Positions 39,805-49,548 of a stretch of DNA of 64,000 bases are shown piece after piece. The stretch comes from Aldehydirespirator sp965221215 (GTDB lineage Bacteria > Actinomycetota > Acidimicrobiia > Acidimicrobiales > Aldehydirespiratoraceae). The position numbers and the translations under genes were made by a program. The stretch's first letter is position 1; every line of letters begins with the position of its first letter. The stretch is from assembly GCA_965221215.1 (NCBI GenBank), contig OZ244872.1:1426001-1490000 (forward strand), read 5' to 3'. Under the pieces are notes generated by a model that saw only the letters and a list, made by a program, of their open reading frames with translations, did no database searches and was not told the DNA's origin.

Positions 39805-42224
39805 GGCGCGCCCCCGATCCTGCGCCCGGCGGGGCCTACGACTGGCTCGCAGAACTCGCCCTGACCTCGCTCACTGTGGTGGTGGCATCAGGCATGTCGC
39901 GGCTGTTCACCGACTCGGTGTTCCTGCGGGACGTTCTTGCGCTGGCGGTGGTCTCCCATGTGATCGCGGCCGCGGCCCGGCGGGCCCGGCTGTCCACACT
40001 GTCGGCTGCGCTGCTGTGGGCCGGCGGTCTCGTCATCGCCGCCACCCTGCTGTTCTACGCCGACACGGCGTGGCTGGTGCTGCCCACCGTCGACACCGTC
40101 GAGTTGGCGCGTGCCGACCTGGCCGACGCCTGGAGCGTTCTAATTGCCTCCCCGGCCCCGGTCGTGCCGGTGCCGGGACTGGTGCTGTGCGCGGGCGCCG
40201 CGCTGGGTCTCAGCGCGTTCCTGGCCGACACCGCCGCCTTCCGAGACCGGGCTCCGGTGGTGGCGGTGATGCCCGTCTCGGCCGTGTACGGGTTCACCAT
40301 CGCGGCAGGCACCGGCGACGGGGCGGTGATGCACGGAGCGCTGTTCGCCGGAGCGCTCGGTGCGGTCATGTTCGCGCTGCGGCTTCGCAGCCGGCGCAAC
40401 GATGCGTGGATCGAGCCCACCGCCGGGCGGGGGGCGCTGGCCCTGGCCCGCACCGGCGGCCTGGCGCTGGTGCTGGCGGTGGCCGCGGGCGCGGTGGCCG
40501 GACCCTGGCTGCCCGGCGCAGAGGCGGAGCCGTGGATCGACCTGGCCCGCCTCGAGGTCACCGAGGCCGCTCCCTGGATATCGGACCCCAGCCCCGAGCC
40601 CGAGCCGTGGGCCGACTTCGCGTCCCAGCGGCCGTCGCCGGGCGGGACGGCCAGCCCCGACATCGACGGACAGAGGATCCTCGTCAGCCCCTTCGTCCAG
40701 ATCCGCAGCCGCCTCATCGAGCCCTCCAACCGGGAGCTGTTCACGGTGGCCGTGCTCCCCGAGGAGCGCCAGTATTGGAGGCTCACCTCGCTCGACGAGT
40801 TCGACGGGAACGGGTGGCGGGCCCGCTCAAGCTACGAGGAGGCAGCCGGACCCCTGGCCGCCACTATCGATCCGTCGGTGCCCGGAGTTCGGGTGGTGCA
40901 GACCGTCTCGCTGACCGGGCTGGGCAACTCCTACCTGCCGGTGGCCTACGAGCCGCGGCGGATCCTCGACGGCGGCGGGGTGACCATGGAGTACGAGTCC
41001 GCCTCGGGCTCGCTGATCAAGTCGCGCCAAGCCGCGCTGGAGGGCCCCAACCGCTTCACCTACACGGTGGAGTCGGCGGTGCCGGTGATCGACGACCCCG
41101 ACCGGCTCCGCGGCGTGGACGCGGCGATGCTCGATCCCGACTTCGCGGCGTTCAACACCCGCCTTCCCGACTCGGCCCGAGCCGTGGTGGCCGACGAGGC
41201 GCAGCGGGTGACCGCGGCGGCCCAGTCGGACTACCACCGGGCCGTGCTGCTACAGGACTACTTCCGGCTCGACGGCGGATTCCGCTACGACCTCGACGTG
41301 CATTCGGGCTACGGCATCGACAGCCTCGAGGACTTCCTCTTCAACGTTCGAGCCGGCTACTGCCAGCAGTTCGCATCGGCCTTCGCGGCCATGGCCCGCA
41401 GCATCGGACTGCCCACCCGGGTGGCGGTCGGCTTCACCTGGGGCGACTGGGACCCGAACCTGGCGGCCTATGTCGTGCGGGGTGAGCATGCCCACGCCTG
41501 GCCCGAGGTGTATTTCGCGGGCACCGGCTGGGTCCGCTTCGAGCCGACGCCGGGGCGGGGCGCGCCCGGCGATTTCGCCGTCACCGGCCATGTCGCCAAT
41601 CAAGCTACGGCAGCGGACGCGCCTGAGCCGCCGCCCGCGCCGGCGGAGGATGGCGGGTCCGGTTTCACCGGGCTGCCGGACCCCTCGGACGGGGGCTCCG
41701 AGGAGGGCGCGGAGGGAGGCTCGGGATTCTCCGGTGCGCCCGAGGGCGGCGAGGAGGCCGGCGCGGACGATCCCGAGGGAGGTGCGCCGCGTCTGGCGGT
41801 GATCATCGTGCTGGTGCTGGCAGCGGTCGCGCTGATGCTCGGCGCGGTGCCGCTGCTTCGCCGCCTCGGCCGACGCCGGGTTCGTGCCGCCCTGGCCGGC
41901 GATCCAGCCGGCATGATCGAGACGTGGTGGAGCGATGCGGTCGAGGCTCTGGCGCTGGCCCGACTTACTCCCCGCTCCGTCGAGACGCCCCTCGAGCTGG
42001 CCCGACGGGTGACGGCGATCCTGCCTGCCGCAGGCCCCATCGAGGAACTGGCCGCGCTGGCCACCCACGGGCGCTACGCCCGAAGCACGCCCCCCTCGAT
42101 GGCCGCACGGGCTGCCGCAGCCGCCTCGCATGTGATCGACGCGTGCCGAAACCAGGCCACCCTGCCCCGCCGGCTGGCCACCGAGCTAAACCCGACGACT
42201 CTCTTCAGAGCCAAGCACCGGTAG
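39801..42224 (+). CDS. Membrane transglutaminase-like protein (TgpA type)
   Basis: 807 aa from ATG 39801, overlapping the DUF58 stop as ATGA. Several N-terminal membrane helices (about 1-200) lead to an extracellular part. The transglutaminase core shows RAGYCQQFASAFAAMARSIGLPTRVAVGF (catalytic Cys), then EHAHAWPEVYFAGTGWVRFEPTPG (His and Asp). A Gly/Glu-rich linker, another membrane helix (LAVIIVLVLAAVALMLGAVPL) and a cytoplasmic DUF4129-like tail follow. With MoxR and DUF58 it forms a conserved unit; the substrate is unknown. Confidence 0.9.
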   Translation: MRRAPDPAPGGAYDWLAELALTSLTVVVASGMSRLFTDSVFLRDVLALAVVSHVIAAAARRARLSTLSAALLWAGGLVIAATLLFYADTAWLVLPTVDTVELARADLADAWSVLIASPAPVVPVPGLVLCAGAALGLSAFLADTAAFRDRAPVVAVMPVSAVYGFTIAAGTGDGAVMHGALFAGALGAVMFALRLRSRRNDAWIEPTAGRGALALARTGGLALVLAVAAGAVAGPWLPGAEAEPWIDLARLEVTEAAPWISDPSPEPEPWADFASQRPSPGGTASPDIDGQRILVSPFVQIRSRLIEPSNRELFTVAVLPEERQYWRLTSLDEFDGNGWRARSSYEEAAGPLAATIDPSVPGVRVVQTVSLTGLGNSYLPVAYEPRRILDGGGVTMEYESASGSLIKSRQAALEGPNRFTYTVESAVPVIDDPDRLRGVDAAMLDPDFAAFNTRLPDSARAVVADEAQRVTAAAQSDYHRAVLLQDYFRLDGGFRYDLDVHSGYGIDSLEDFLFNVRAGYCQQFASAFAAMARSIGLPTRVAVGFTWGDWDPNLAAYVVRGEHAHAWPEVYFAGTGWVRFEPTPGRGAPGDFAVTGHVANQATAADAPEPPPAPAEDGGSGFTGLPDPSDGGSEEGAEGGSGFSGAPEGGEEAGADDPEGGAPRLAVIIVLVLAAVALMLGAVPLLRRLGRRRVRAALAGDPAGMIETWWSDAVEALALARLTPRSVETPLELARRVTAILPAAGPIEELAALATHGRYARSTPPSMAARAAAAASHVIDACRNQATLPRRLATELNPTTLFRAKHR

Positions 42225-42241
42225 GCGCTCGGCCTCGAAAC

Positions 42242-42302
42242 CCCCGCTCCTGCTCGCTCCGCTCACGGGCCGCTCGGGCCACGGCCTCGCAAGCTCGGCC
42301 TC
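42242..42302 (+). repeat. Dispersed repeat (copy 8)
   Basis: CCCCGCTCCTGCTCGCTCC through GGGCCGCTCGGGCC to CTCGGCCTCA at the DUF3040 stop. A separate GCGCTCGGCCTCG fragment lies at 42226-42238 after the transglutaminase stop. It lies between two convergent genes. Confidence 0.85.
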
Positions 42303-42687
42303 AGTCGCCGTTGCGGTTGTCCCGGTCGTAGCGCTCCCTCATGCGGGAGCCGGCGCCGCCGACCACATGGCGGAGCTTGCCGCCCCGCATGGACTCGGTC
42401 ATTTGGCCCAGTCCGGCCTTCCCGACCCGCCGCGCGTTGCGCTCCAGGAACAGCAGCGACACCAGCATCACCAGGAATCCGATAAACGACAGCATGAACG
42501 AGATCGACAGCAGCCAGACCATCAGCACCACGCCGACCAGCAGCCCCAGCGCAGCCCACTTGATGTTGCGGAAGGCGTGGGTATAGACGGTGGTCTCGGC
42601 CACCTCGCGAGCCAACTCCGGGTCGCTCTCATAGAGGTGCGACTCGATCTCGCTGAGGATGCGCTGCTCGTCCTCGGACAACGGCAC
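42301..42687 (-). CDS. DUF3040 membrane protein
   Basis: 128 aa. GTG 42687 gives MPLSEDEQRILSEIESHL, the usual DUF3040 start, with GGAGG 8 nt before it; an ATG at 42693 is a less likely alternative. Two membrane helices (WAALGLLVGVVLMVWLLSI and FMLSFIGFLVMLVSLLFL) sit in the middle and the tail is basic. DUF3040 proteins are typical of Actinobacteria and of unknown function. The TGA stop is part of a repeat edge. Confidence 0.9.
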   Translation of the reverse strand: MPLSEDEQRILSEIESHLYESDPELAREVAETTVYTHAFRNIKWAALGLLVGVVLMVWLLSISFMLSFIGFLVMLVSLLFLERNARRVGKAGLGQMTESMRGGKLRHVVGGAGSRMRERYDRDNRNGD

Positions 42688-42783
42688 GTCCATCACCTCC
42701 GGGACCTTCGGCGTGTGCAACAGCCAGGCATATTGCGCCCTGACGATAGCCGGATTCGCAAGCCCCGCGTCGAGCCGATCCCG

Positions 42784-44079
42784 CTACGGCCCCGACGACG
42801 TACCCGTTGTTGAGGATGGCCCCCATCGCTGGTCGGCATCGAGGGGTGAGCGCAGGCCCCGCCCGGCGCGCACGGCCGCGGCGGGGCCGATGGCGGACGA
42901 CCCGAACCGGTCCCTTATCCGGTCGGTCACCTGCTCGGCGGCGTCGTGGGCCTCCGAGCCGTCCTCGAAGCTCAGCTGCTCGGCCTCGGCGGGCGCCAGC
43001 CCCGACGCGCCCACGCCCAGCAGGCGGACCCCCGGCGCAGTGTCGACGGCGGCGAGCAGGTCGCGGGCCGCCGACACCACGGCGCGGCCGCTGTCGGTGG
43101 CCTCGGGAAGGGTCAGCGAGCGAGTGATGGTCCTGAAGTCGCCGAAGCGCACCTTCAGCGTGATGGTGCGGGCCACCAGGCTCGACGCCCTCAGCCGGCG
43201 GGCCACCGCGTCGCCCAGACGGGTCGCCTCGGCTTCCAGCGCCGCCTCGGCGTGAAGGTCCCGGCTGAAGGTCTCCTCGTGGCTGATGGAGCGCGGGGCG
43301 CGGTCCACCACCACGGGCCGGTCGTCGATGCCGTTGGCCAGCCGATGGAGATGGCGGCCGGAGGCGGCACCCAGAGCCGCGGTCAGCGACGATTCCGGCA
43401 GAGCCGCCAGGTCGCCCACCGTCTCCACCCCCAGCCGGGTCAGGCGCCGCGACGTGGCCGGACCCACGCCGAACAGCGCGGTGGCCGGCAGCGGGTGCAG
43501 GAAGTCGAGCTCGGCGCCGGCCGCCACGACATGAACCCCCGTCCCCCACACCGGCCCGGAGGGCTCGACCCGGGGCTTGGCCCGCTCGGTGGCCAGCTTG
43601 GCCATGAACTTGCTGGAGGCCACCCCGACCGAGCAGGTGAGCTGCTCCTGCTCCAGAATCCGGGCCCGGATCTGTGCCGCCAGCGCGGGGGCGGGGCCGA
43701 GGAGCCTGGTCGCCCCCCGCACATCGAGAAAGGCCTCGTCCAGCGACAGGGGCTCCACCAGCGGGGTGACGTCGGCGAGGATGTCCATCACCCGCTTCGA
43801 CACCTCGCCGTAGTGGGCGTGGTCACCGGGCAGGAACACGGCATGGGGGCACAGCCGGCGGGCCCGGGTCGACGGCATGGCCGAGCGGATTCCGAACACC
43901 CGGGCCTCATAGCTGGCCGCGGCCACCACGCCCCGGTTGCCGGTGCCGCCCACCACCACCGGCCTGCCCCGCAGCTCGGGCCGGCGCCGCACCTCGACCG
44001 CGGCATAGAAGGCGTCCATGTCCACATGCAGGAACCCGACAGTCCCGTCAGGAGGCCGCCCCCTGATCGCCCCGCTCAC
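42784..44079 (-). CDS. dinB: DNA polymerase IV (Y family)
   Basis: 431 aa. FLHVDMDAFYAAVE supplies the first catalytic Asp, YEARVFGIRSAMP the fingers, and PLSLDEAFLDV the second acidic pair. SVGVASSKFMAKLATERAKP and LFGVGPATSRRL are the thumb helix-hairpin regions. The last 60 residues are variable. It copies damaged DNA in an error-prone way. No LexA or PafBC box was seen in the 120-bp upstream gap. Confidence 0.95.
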   Translation of the reverse strand: MSGAIRGRPPDGTVGFLHVDMDAFYAAVEVRRRPELRGRPVVVGGTGNRGVVAAASYEARVFGIRSAMPSTRARRLCPHAVFLPGDHAHYGEVSKRVMDILADVTPLVEPLSLDEAFLDVRGATRLLGPAPALAAQIRARILEQEQLTCSVGVASSKFMAKLATERAKPRVEPSGPVWGTGVHVVAAGAELDFLHPLPATALFGVGPATSRRLTRLGVETVGDLAALPESSLTAALGAASGRHLHRLANGIDDRPVVVDRAPRSISHEETFSRDLHAEAALEAEATRLGDAVARRLRASSLVARTITLKVRFGDFRTITRSLTLPEATDSGRAVVSAARDLLAAVDTAPGVRLLGVGASGLAPAEAEQLSFEDGSEAHDAAEQVTDRIRDRFGSSAIGPAAAVRAGRGLRSPLDADQRWGPSSTTGTSSGP

Positions 44080-44185
44080 CGGTACCGCCGCGCCCCGTAA
44101 CCCACAGCCGCAGTCTGCCAGCCCCCAGTGTCACGATTCCCGAGCGGGGCTGTCCGCCTCTTTCCGGGCGACGCTGGGGGTGGGT

Positions 44186-44191
44186 TAGGCT
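44186..44191 (+). promoter_or_regulatory. -10 hexamer of the two-component operon
   Basis: TAGGCT is followed by 8 nt and the GTG at 44200. It places transcription at or next to the start codon, so the operon may be leaderless. Confidence 0.4.
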
Positions 44192-44199
44192 TGGGGGCG

Positions 44200-44501
44200 G
44201 TGCTGGATCAGCGCGGCACCGTGCCGCCCGACTCTTCGCCCTCGCTTCTGGCCCGGGTGCTGGCGTTCTCGGCCATCATCGTGGCCGGCGTGTGCGGGGG
44301 GCTGATCGGCTTCGCGGTGATGGACCTGACCTGTGACGATGGCTGCACCACCGCGGCGGGCCTGGTAGGGCTCGGCACCGCGGTCGGCGCAGCCGCCGGA
44401 ACCGGGATCGTGGCGGTGCTGACCCTCAGGGCCGCGGCCGAGTGGCGGGCCCAGCAGCCCGGCGGCACCCGCACCGGCCAGTCTTGGAGGCGCAGGGGCT
44501 C

Positions 44502-44505
<4 letters not shown>
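44200..44505 (+). CDS. Small membrane protein preceding the two-component system
   Basis: 101 aa from GTG 44200. Two membrane helices (VLAFSAIIVAGVCGGLIGFAV and GLVGLGTAVGAAAGTGIVAVL) flank a short loop with LTCDDGCTT. No family recognised. The stop overlaps the response regulator start as GTGA, so it is co-translated with it and may modulate the sensor kinase, which is inference from context. Confidence 0.65.
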
Positions 44506-45182
<677 letters not shown>

Positions 45183-45200
45183 AGCGAGGCAACCCACGGC

Positions 45201-46640
45201 GTGCGGCTGCCCCGGCCCAGGCTCTCGTACCGGCGCGGGCTGCGCACCCGCATCACCTCTGCCTTCGCCATCGGCGGGCTGCTGCTGGCCTCCACAATCT
45301 CCTTCGCCACGCTGGCCCTGGCCCGCCAGAACCTGCTCAACGAGCGAGACGAGACCGCCTTCTCGGTGTTCGCCAACAACGGCCGGCGGGTGCGCAACGA
45401 GCTCACCTCCGAGACCGACGACGAGGGGCGGCGGGCCATCGTCGAGCGGCTCAGGCAGACGTCGGGCACCTTCCCGCTGCTGCGAGTGGGCGACGAGTGG
45501 ACCTCGGCCGACCCGCTGGTGTTCAACCAGCAGACGGTGCCGGCCTCGCTGTTGGAGTTGGTCGAGTCGGGAACGCCGGCCAAGATGCGGGCCGCCATCG
45601 GCGACAGCACCGCCATCGTCTCGGCCGTTCCCATTCCCGGCCCCCCCACCGACGCCATCTATTTCGAGGCCGCCCCCCTCGACGACATCGAGGAGACCCT
45701 GGACACGCTGGCCTTCATCCTCTTCGGCGTCGCCGCGGTGGCCACGATGTTCGCGGCGGCCTTCGGCTGGTGGGCCGCGGGCCGGCTGCTCAATCCGCTG
45801 TTCAAGGTGCGGACCGCGGCCGAGTCGCTGGCCGCCGGCGCGCTGGACACCCGCCTGACCCCGCCCGAGGACGCCGACCTGGCCTCGCTGACCGCCTCGT
45901 TCAACGAGATGGCCCGGGCCCTCGAGGAGAGGATCGCCCGCGACGCCCGCTTCGCCTCGGAGGTCAGCCACGAGCTGCGCTCCCCCCTGATGACGCTGAC
46001 CGCCTCGGTGGAGGTCCTCTACAACATGGCCGACGAGCTCGGCGAGCGGGGCCGCACCGCGCTGGATCTCCTCAGCGACGACATCTCGCGCTTCAGGCGG
46101 CTGGTGGAGGACCTGCTGGAGATCAACCGCTACGACGTGGGCACCGCCGACCTGCAGGCCGAGGAGGTGCACATCGTGGAGTTCGTGCAGCACGCCATCT
46201 TCCAGTTCGGGCTCGACTCGACCGCGGTGGTCGATTTCGAGGCCGCCGCAGGCATGGCGAGCACGGTGATACTGGCCGACAAGCGCCGCCTCGGCCGGGT
46301 GGTGTCGAACCTGGTGGAGAACGCCTCCAAGTACGGCGACGGCGAGGTGCGGGTGGTTCTCGACCGCCACGACGGCCTGGTGCGCCTCGGCGTGGAGGAC
46401 AACGGGCCGGGGGTGGTCCCCGAGGAGCGCCGGCTGATCTTCGACCGGTTCCACCGCGGCCGGGCCGGCGGCCGGCGGGGCCGCGACTCCGGGTCTGGCC
46501 TGGGCCTGGCGCTGGTGGCCGAGCATGTGGGGCTGCACGGCGGCCGAGTCTGGGTGGAGCCCCGGCCCGGCTCGACGCGGGGCGCTCGCTTCGTGGTCGA
46601 GCTGCCGGTGACCGAGCCCGAGAGGACGCTGGCCCCGTGA
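45201..46640 (+). CDS. Sensor histidine kinase (MtrB-like)
   Basis: 479 aa. Membrane helices near residues 18-38 and 165-190 enclose an extracellular sensor region. HAMP follows (GRLLNPLFKVRTAAESLAAG), then the His box EVSHELRSPLMTL with the phospho-His near residue 256, the N box NLVENASKYG, and the G boxes DNGPGV and GSGLGLALV. It is the partner of the upstream regulator, 18 bp away. Confidence 0.93.
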   Translation: MRLPRPRLSYRRGLRTRITSAFAIGGLLLASTISFATLALARQNLLNERDETAFSVFANNGRRVRNELTSETDDEGRRAIVERLRQTSGTFPLLRVGDEWTSADPLVFNQQTVPASLLELVESGTPAKMRAAIGDSTAIVSAVPIPGPPTDAIYFEAAPLDDIEETLDTLAFILFGVAAVATMFAAAFGWWAAGRLLNPLFKVRTAAESLAAGALDTRLTPPEDADLASLTASFNEMARALEERIARDARFASEVSHELRSPLMTLTASVEVLYNMADELGERGRTALDLLSDDISRFRRLVEDLLEINRYDVGTADLQAEEVHIVEFVQHAIFQFGLDSTAVVDFEAAAGMASTVILADKRRLGRVVSNLVENASKYGDGEVRVVLDRHDGLVRLGVEDNGPGVVPEERRLIFDRFHRGRAGGRRGRDSGSGLGLALVAEHVGLHGGRVWVEPRPGSTRGARFVVELPVTEPERTLAP

Positions 46641-47305
46641 GGACGCGCCGCCGCGCCCGCCTGCTCGTCGCCGCGGCCCTGATGCTGGCTGCGGCCGGCT
46701 GCGGACTGCCCACCGATGAGAACGCCGAGGCCATCGATCCCGAGGAGCTGCCCGAGAGCCTGCGTCCCGGATTCACGGCGTCCACCACCACCACCGTTGC
46801 CGCCCCCCTCAACGAGTCCCGGCCCGTCTACCTGTTGACCAACCCCCAAGACATCGAGCGCACCATCGTGGTGGAGGTGGAGCGACAGGTGCGCCGCAGC
46901 GCCACCCTGGCCGACGTGCTGGCCACCCTGTTCGGGGAGGCCGCCTCGGCCGAGGAGTCAGACGCCGGCTACTTCAACACCCTCGAGCTGTTCGAGATTC
47001 TCAGCGCCACCGTCAGCGACGGCGTGGCCACCGTCGACATCGTGCACCTGTCGCCCGAGGGCGAGGACCAGCCACCCTCCGCCGACGAGCTGCGGTTCGC
47101 GGCGGCCCAGCTCGTGTTCACCGCCTCCGAGACCGAGAGCGTGGAGGGGGTCCGGATCCTGCTCGACGGCGAGGAGGTGTCGGTCCCCACCAGCGACGCC
47201 GACGCCGAGCCGGGGGCCATTCTGCGAACGAGCGCCTACGAGCAGTTCCAGCCCGACTTCGCGCCGGCCACCACCACCACGGCACCCGCCGACGAGGAGC
47301 GCTAA
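46637..47305 (+). CDS. GerMN-domain lipoprotein (LpqB-like, short)
   Basis: 222 aa from GTG 46637, overlapping the kinase stop. LLVAAALMLAAAGCG is a lipoprotein signal with lipobox AAGC. The rest is one GerMN domain (TLADVLATLFGEA, ATVDIVHLSPEGEDQP, ELRFAAAQLVFTASETESVEGVRILLDGEEV). LpqB of the Mtr system has GerMN plus a beta-propeller; the propeller is missing here. It probably modulates the kinase from outside. A dispersed repeat begins right after its TAA. Confidence 0.87.
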   Translation: MRTRRRARLLVAAALMLAAAGCGLPTDENAEAIDPEELPESLRPGFTASTTTTVAAPLNESRPVYLLTNPQDIERTIVVEVERQVRRSATLADVLATLFGEAASAEESDAGYFNTLELFEILSATVSDGVATVDIVHLSPEGEDQPPSADELRFAAAQLVFTASETESVEGVRILLDGEEVSVPTSDADAEPGAILRTSAYEQFQPDFAPATTTTAPADEER

Positions 47306-47440
47306 GGGGCCGAGCGAATAGGCGAGCGAATCCGGCCCATACGGGCGAGGCCGTGGCCCGAGCGGCCCGTGAGCGCAGCGAACAAGAGCGGGAATGACCC
47401 CGCTGCGACGCGACTGGGTCCCACCTATTTGCGCGCCCTC
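47306..47440 (-). repeat. Dispersed repeat, full-length copy between convergent genes (copy 9)
   Basis: 135 bp from GGGGCCGAGCGAATAGG to ACCTATTTGCGCGCCCTC, nearly the reverse complement of copy 5. One end touches the lipoprotein stop, the other lies 9 bp from the pfkA stop. A bidirectional terminator role is possible here. Confidence 0.9.
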
Positions 47441-47449
47441 TAAGGGCTC

Positions 47450-48478
47450 TCAGGCGAAGAACGTGTGGGCCACGTCGAGCAGTTCGCGGCTCACCGGCTT
47501 GAGGCGGGCAGTGGCCTCCTGCAGCGGCACCAGTTCGATGGCGCCGCCCCGCAGGGCCACCATCTGGCCGAAGTTGCCTTCGTGGACGGCTTCGATGGCA
47601 GCCACCCCGAAGCGGGTGGCCAGCACACGGTCGAACGGCGTGGGCGATCCGCCCCGCTGAACGTGCCCGAGGATGGTGACCCGGGTCTCCAGGCTGGTGC
47701 GGGCCTCCACTTCGGCCGCGATCGCGTTGGCGATGCCGCCGAGGCGCTTGTGCCCGTACTCGTCCACCGGCGGCTCGGCCACCTCCAGCGTGCCCGGACG
47801 GGGCCTGGCCCCCTCGGCCACCACCACTATGGAGGCGTAGCGGCCCCGGCCGCGGCGCCGCATCAGGGCCTCGCACAGTTCGTCGAGGTCGAAGGGCTCC
47901 TCGGGCACCAGGGTGTAGGTCGCGCCGCCCGCGATCCCGGCCCAGGTGGCGATGTGGCCCACATTGCGGCCCATCACCTCCACGAAGATGACCCGGGCGT
48001 GGCTCTCGGCGGTGGTGTGGAGCCGGTCGATCGCCTCGGTGGCCACGGTCACAGCCGTATCGAACCCGAAGGTCCGCTCGGTCATGCCGACATCGTTGTC
48101 GATCGTCTTGGGGACGCCGACGACGCTGAAGCCTCGGTCCGACATCTCCGAGGCGCACGACAGGGTGCCCTCGCCGCCTATGGCGATCAGCGCGTCGAGC
48201 TCGAGGCCGTGAATCGTGTCGGTGGCCCGAGACATGCCGTCGGGAAGGTTGAACGGCGTATGCCGCGAGGTGCCCAGCATCGTTCCGCCCTTGGGCAGCA
48301 GGCCGCGGCAGGCCTCGACGTCGAGGTGCATCCAGTCGTCGTCCACCACGCCGCGCCAGCCATCCACGAATCCGATCACCCGATGCCCGTAGTGCCGCTC
48401 CGCCTTGCGCACCACCGCCCTGATCACCGCGTTGAGGCCCGGGCAGTCGCCGCCGCCGGTCAGGATCCCCACCCGCAT
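47450..48478 (-). CDS. pfkA: 6-phosphofructokinase, group III, probably ATP-dependent
   Basis: 342 aa. GILTGGGDCPGLNAVIR is the nucleotide loop, and IAIGGEGTL and GVPKTIDNDV form the phosphoryl-donor site. Gly104 points to ATP use, because pyrophosphate-dependent enzymes have Asp there; Lys124 is the form found in the actinobacterial group III. GRNVGHIATW and HVQRGGSPTPFDR are sugar-phosphate-site blocks. The ATG overlaps the stop of a 7-codon mini-ORF in a chain that starts at the glucokinase stop. Confidence 0.95.
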   Translation of the reverse strand: MRVGILTGGGDCPGLNAVIRAVVRKAERHYGHRVIGFVDGWRGVVDDDWMHLDVEACRGLLPKGGTMLGTSRHTPFNLPDGMSRATDTIHGLELDALIAIGGEGTLSCASEMSDRGFSVVGVPKTIDNDVGMTERTFGFDTAVTVATEAIDRLHTTAESHARVIFVEVMGRNVGHIATWAGIAGGATYTLVPEEPFDLDELCEALMRRRGRGRYASIVVVAEGARPRPGTLEVAEPPVDEYGHKRLGGIANAIAAEVEARTSLETRVTILGHVQRGGSPTPFDRVLATRFGVAAIEAVHEGNFGQMVALRGGAIELVPLQEATARLKPVSRELLDVAHTFFA

Positions 48479-48501
48479 CAGCCGGCCTCCCCGCCCAGCA
48501 T
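48478..48501 (-). CDS. 7-codon mini-ORF before pfkA
   Basis: It starts in the TGATG that ends the 24-codon mini-ORF and ends in the TGATG that starts pfkA. It encodes MLGGEAG. Probably only a coupling device. Confidence 0.3.
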   Translation of the reverse strand: MLGGEAG

Positions 48502-48608
48502 CACTTGTTCTCCGCCGCGAGCAGGGCCGCGCCGGATATCAGGCAGCCTCCGCGGTGCTGGCCCGCGCCAAGCATCACGCGTTCTCCGCCGCGAGCAGGG
48601 CCGCGCCG
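48497..48608 (-). repeat. Direct duplication of the glucokinase 3' end, 74-bp offset
   Basis: The 38 bp at 48571-48608 that hold the last codons and stop of glucokinase recur at 48497-48534 with two changes. Each copy ends in TGATG. Confidence 0.85.
48501..48575 (-). CDS. 24-codon mini-ORF between glucokinase and pfkA
   Basis: It starts in the TGATG at the glucokinase stop and ends in the next TGATG. The last ten residues (GAALLAAENK) repeat the glucokinase C-terminus. It arose by the 74-bp-offset duplication. Confidence 0.4.
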   Translation of the reverse strand: MLGAGQHRGGCLISGAALLAAENK

Positions 48609-49516
48609 ATCGCTCCGGCCTGGCTTCCGAGCTGGGCCGGGACCACCTGCACGCGGCGGCGTTGGCGGCCTCCCAGCACCAGCCGGTGCGTCCACGTCTC
48701 CACACCGCGCACCAGCGGCTCGCCGATGTCCACCAGCCCGCCGCCGATCACCACCATCTCGGGGTCGAGCACATGTACGAGGTTGGCTACCCCGACCGCG
48801 GTGTAGTAGCAGAACTCGTCGAGCACGGCCAGGGCGTCGGGGTCGCCCTCGGCCACCAGTTCGTGGATGTGCTCACCCCGGATGGCGCCCACCGAGCCGG
48901 CCGCGGCGGTGGCCGCGTCGAGGTCGCCCCGGTCGGCAGCCTGCCGGGCCAGGCGCCCCAGCCCCGTGCCCGAGGCGTAGTACTCCCAGGGTCCGCTGGC
49001 CCCGGTGACGTGCTCGGGACCCGACAACTCGATGGTCATGTGGCCCGACTCGCCCGCGAAGCCGTTCCAGCCCCGGTACAGGCGACCGTCGAACACGAAC
49101 CCCGTGCCCAGCCCCGTGCCGAGAGCCACCAGAGCCACATGGCGGCAGCCCCGAGCCGCGCCGTGCAGCGACTCGGCCCAGGCCGCGGCGGTGGCCTCGT
49201 TCTCCACCACCACCGGCCTGCGCAGCTCGGTCCGCAGCTGTCGGCGGATATCGAGGTCGATCACGCCGTCGATGTTGGGCGAGTACTTGAGCACGCCGGT
49301 GGGATCGACGAGTCCGGCGATGCCCACGCCGACGGCGGAGCACGTCTCGGCGCAGTCGGCTTCGAGGCCGGCGATCATGTCGATCATGGTGGCGATCAGG
49401 GCGTCGCCGTCAGCGATGGTCGCGGTGCGCCTGACCGCTATGGGGGTGATCGGGTCGTCGGGATGCACGGCCAGCCCCAGGACCTTCGTGCCTCCGATGT
49501 CAAAACCGCAGAACAT
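48575..49516 (-). CDS. ROK-family glucokinase lacking the zinc cysteines
   Basis: 313 aa. FDIGGTKVLGLAV is the ATP phosphate loop, VVVENEATAAAWAE and ALGTGLGTGFVFDGRLYRG are ROK blocks. The second ROK signature normally reads CxCGxxGCxE; here the stretch GPEHVTGASGPWEYYASG keeps the WE..ASG end but has no cysteine. It probably phosphorylates glucose upstream of PfkA in the same transcript. The substrate is inferred. Confidence 0.85.
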   Translation of the reverse strand: MFCGFDIGGTKVLGLAVHPDDPITPIAVRRTATIADGDALIATMIDMIAGLEADCAETCSAVGVGIAGLVDPTGVLKYSPNIDGVIDLDIRRQLRTELRRPVVVENEATAAAWAESLHGAARGCRHVALVALGTGLGTGFVFDGRLYRGWNGFAGESGHMTIELSGPEHVTGASGPWEYYASGTGLGRLARQAADRGDLDAATAAAGSVGAIRGEHIHELVAEGDPDALAVLDEFCYYTAVGVANLVHVLDPEMVVIGGGLVDIGEPLVRGVETWTHRLVLGGRQRRRVQVVPAQLGSQAGAIGAALLAAENA

Positions 49517-49548
49517 GCTTGCTCGGCCTCACAGATGTCTGCCAGGAG

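Noticed and set aside
47306..47440. Dispersed repeat as a simple intrinsic terminator
   Set aside because: The copies lack a U tract, occur also inside a gene and at 5' ends, and have long conserved non-hairpin parts. A terminator effect remains possible for some copies.
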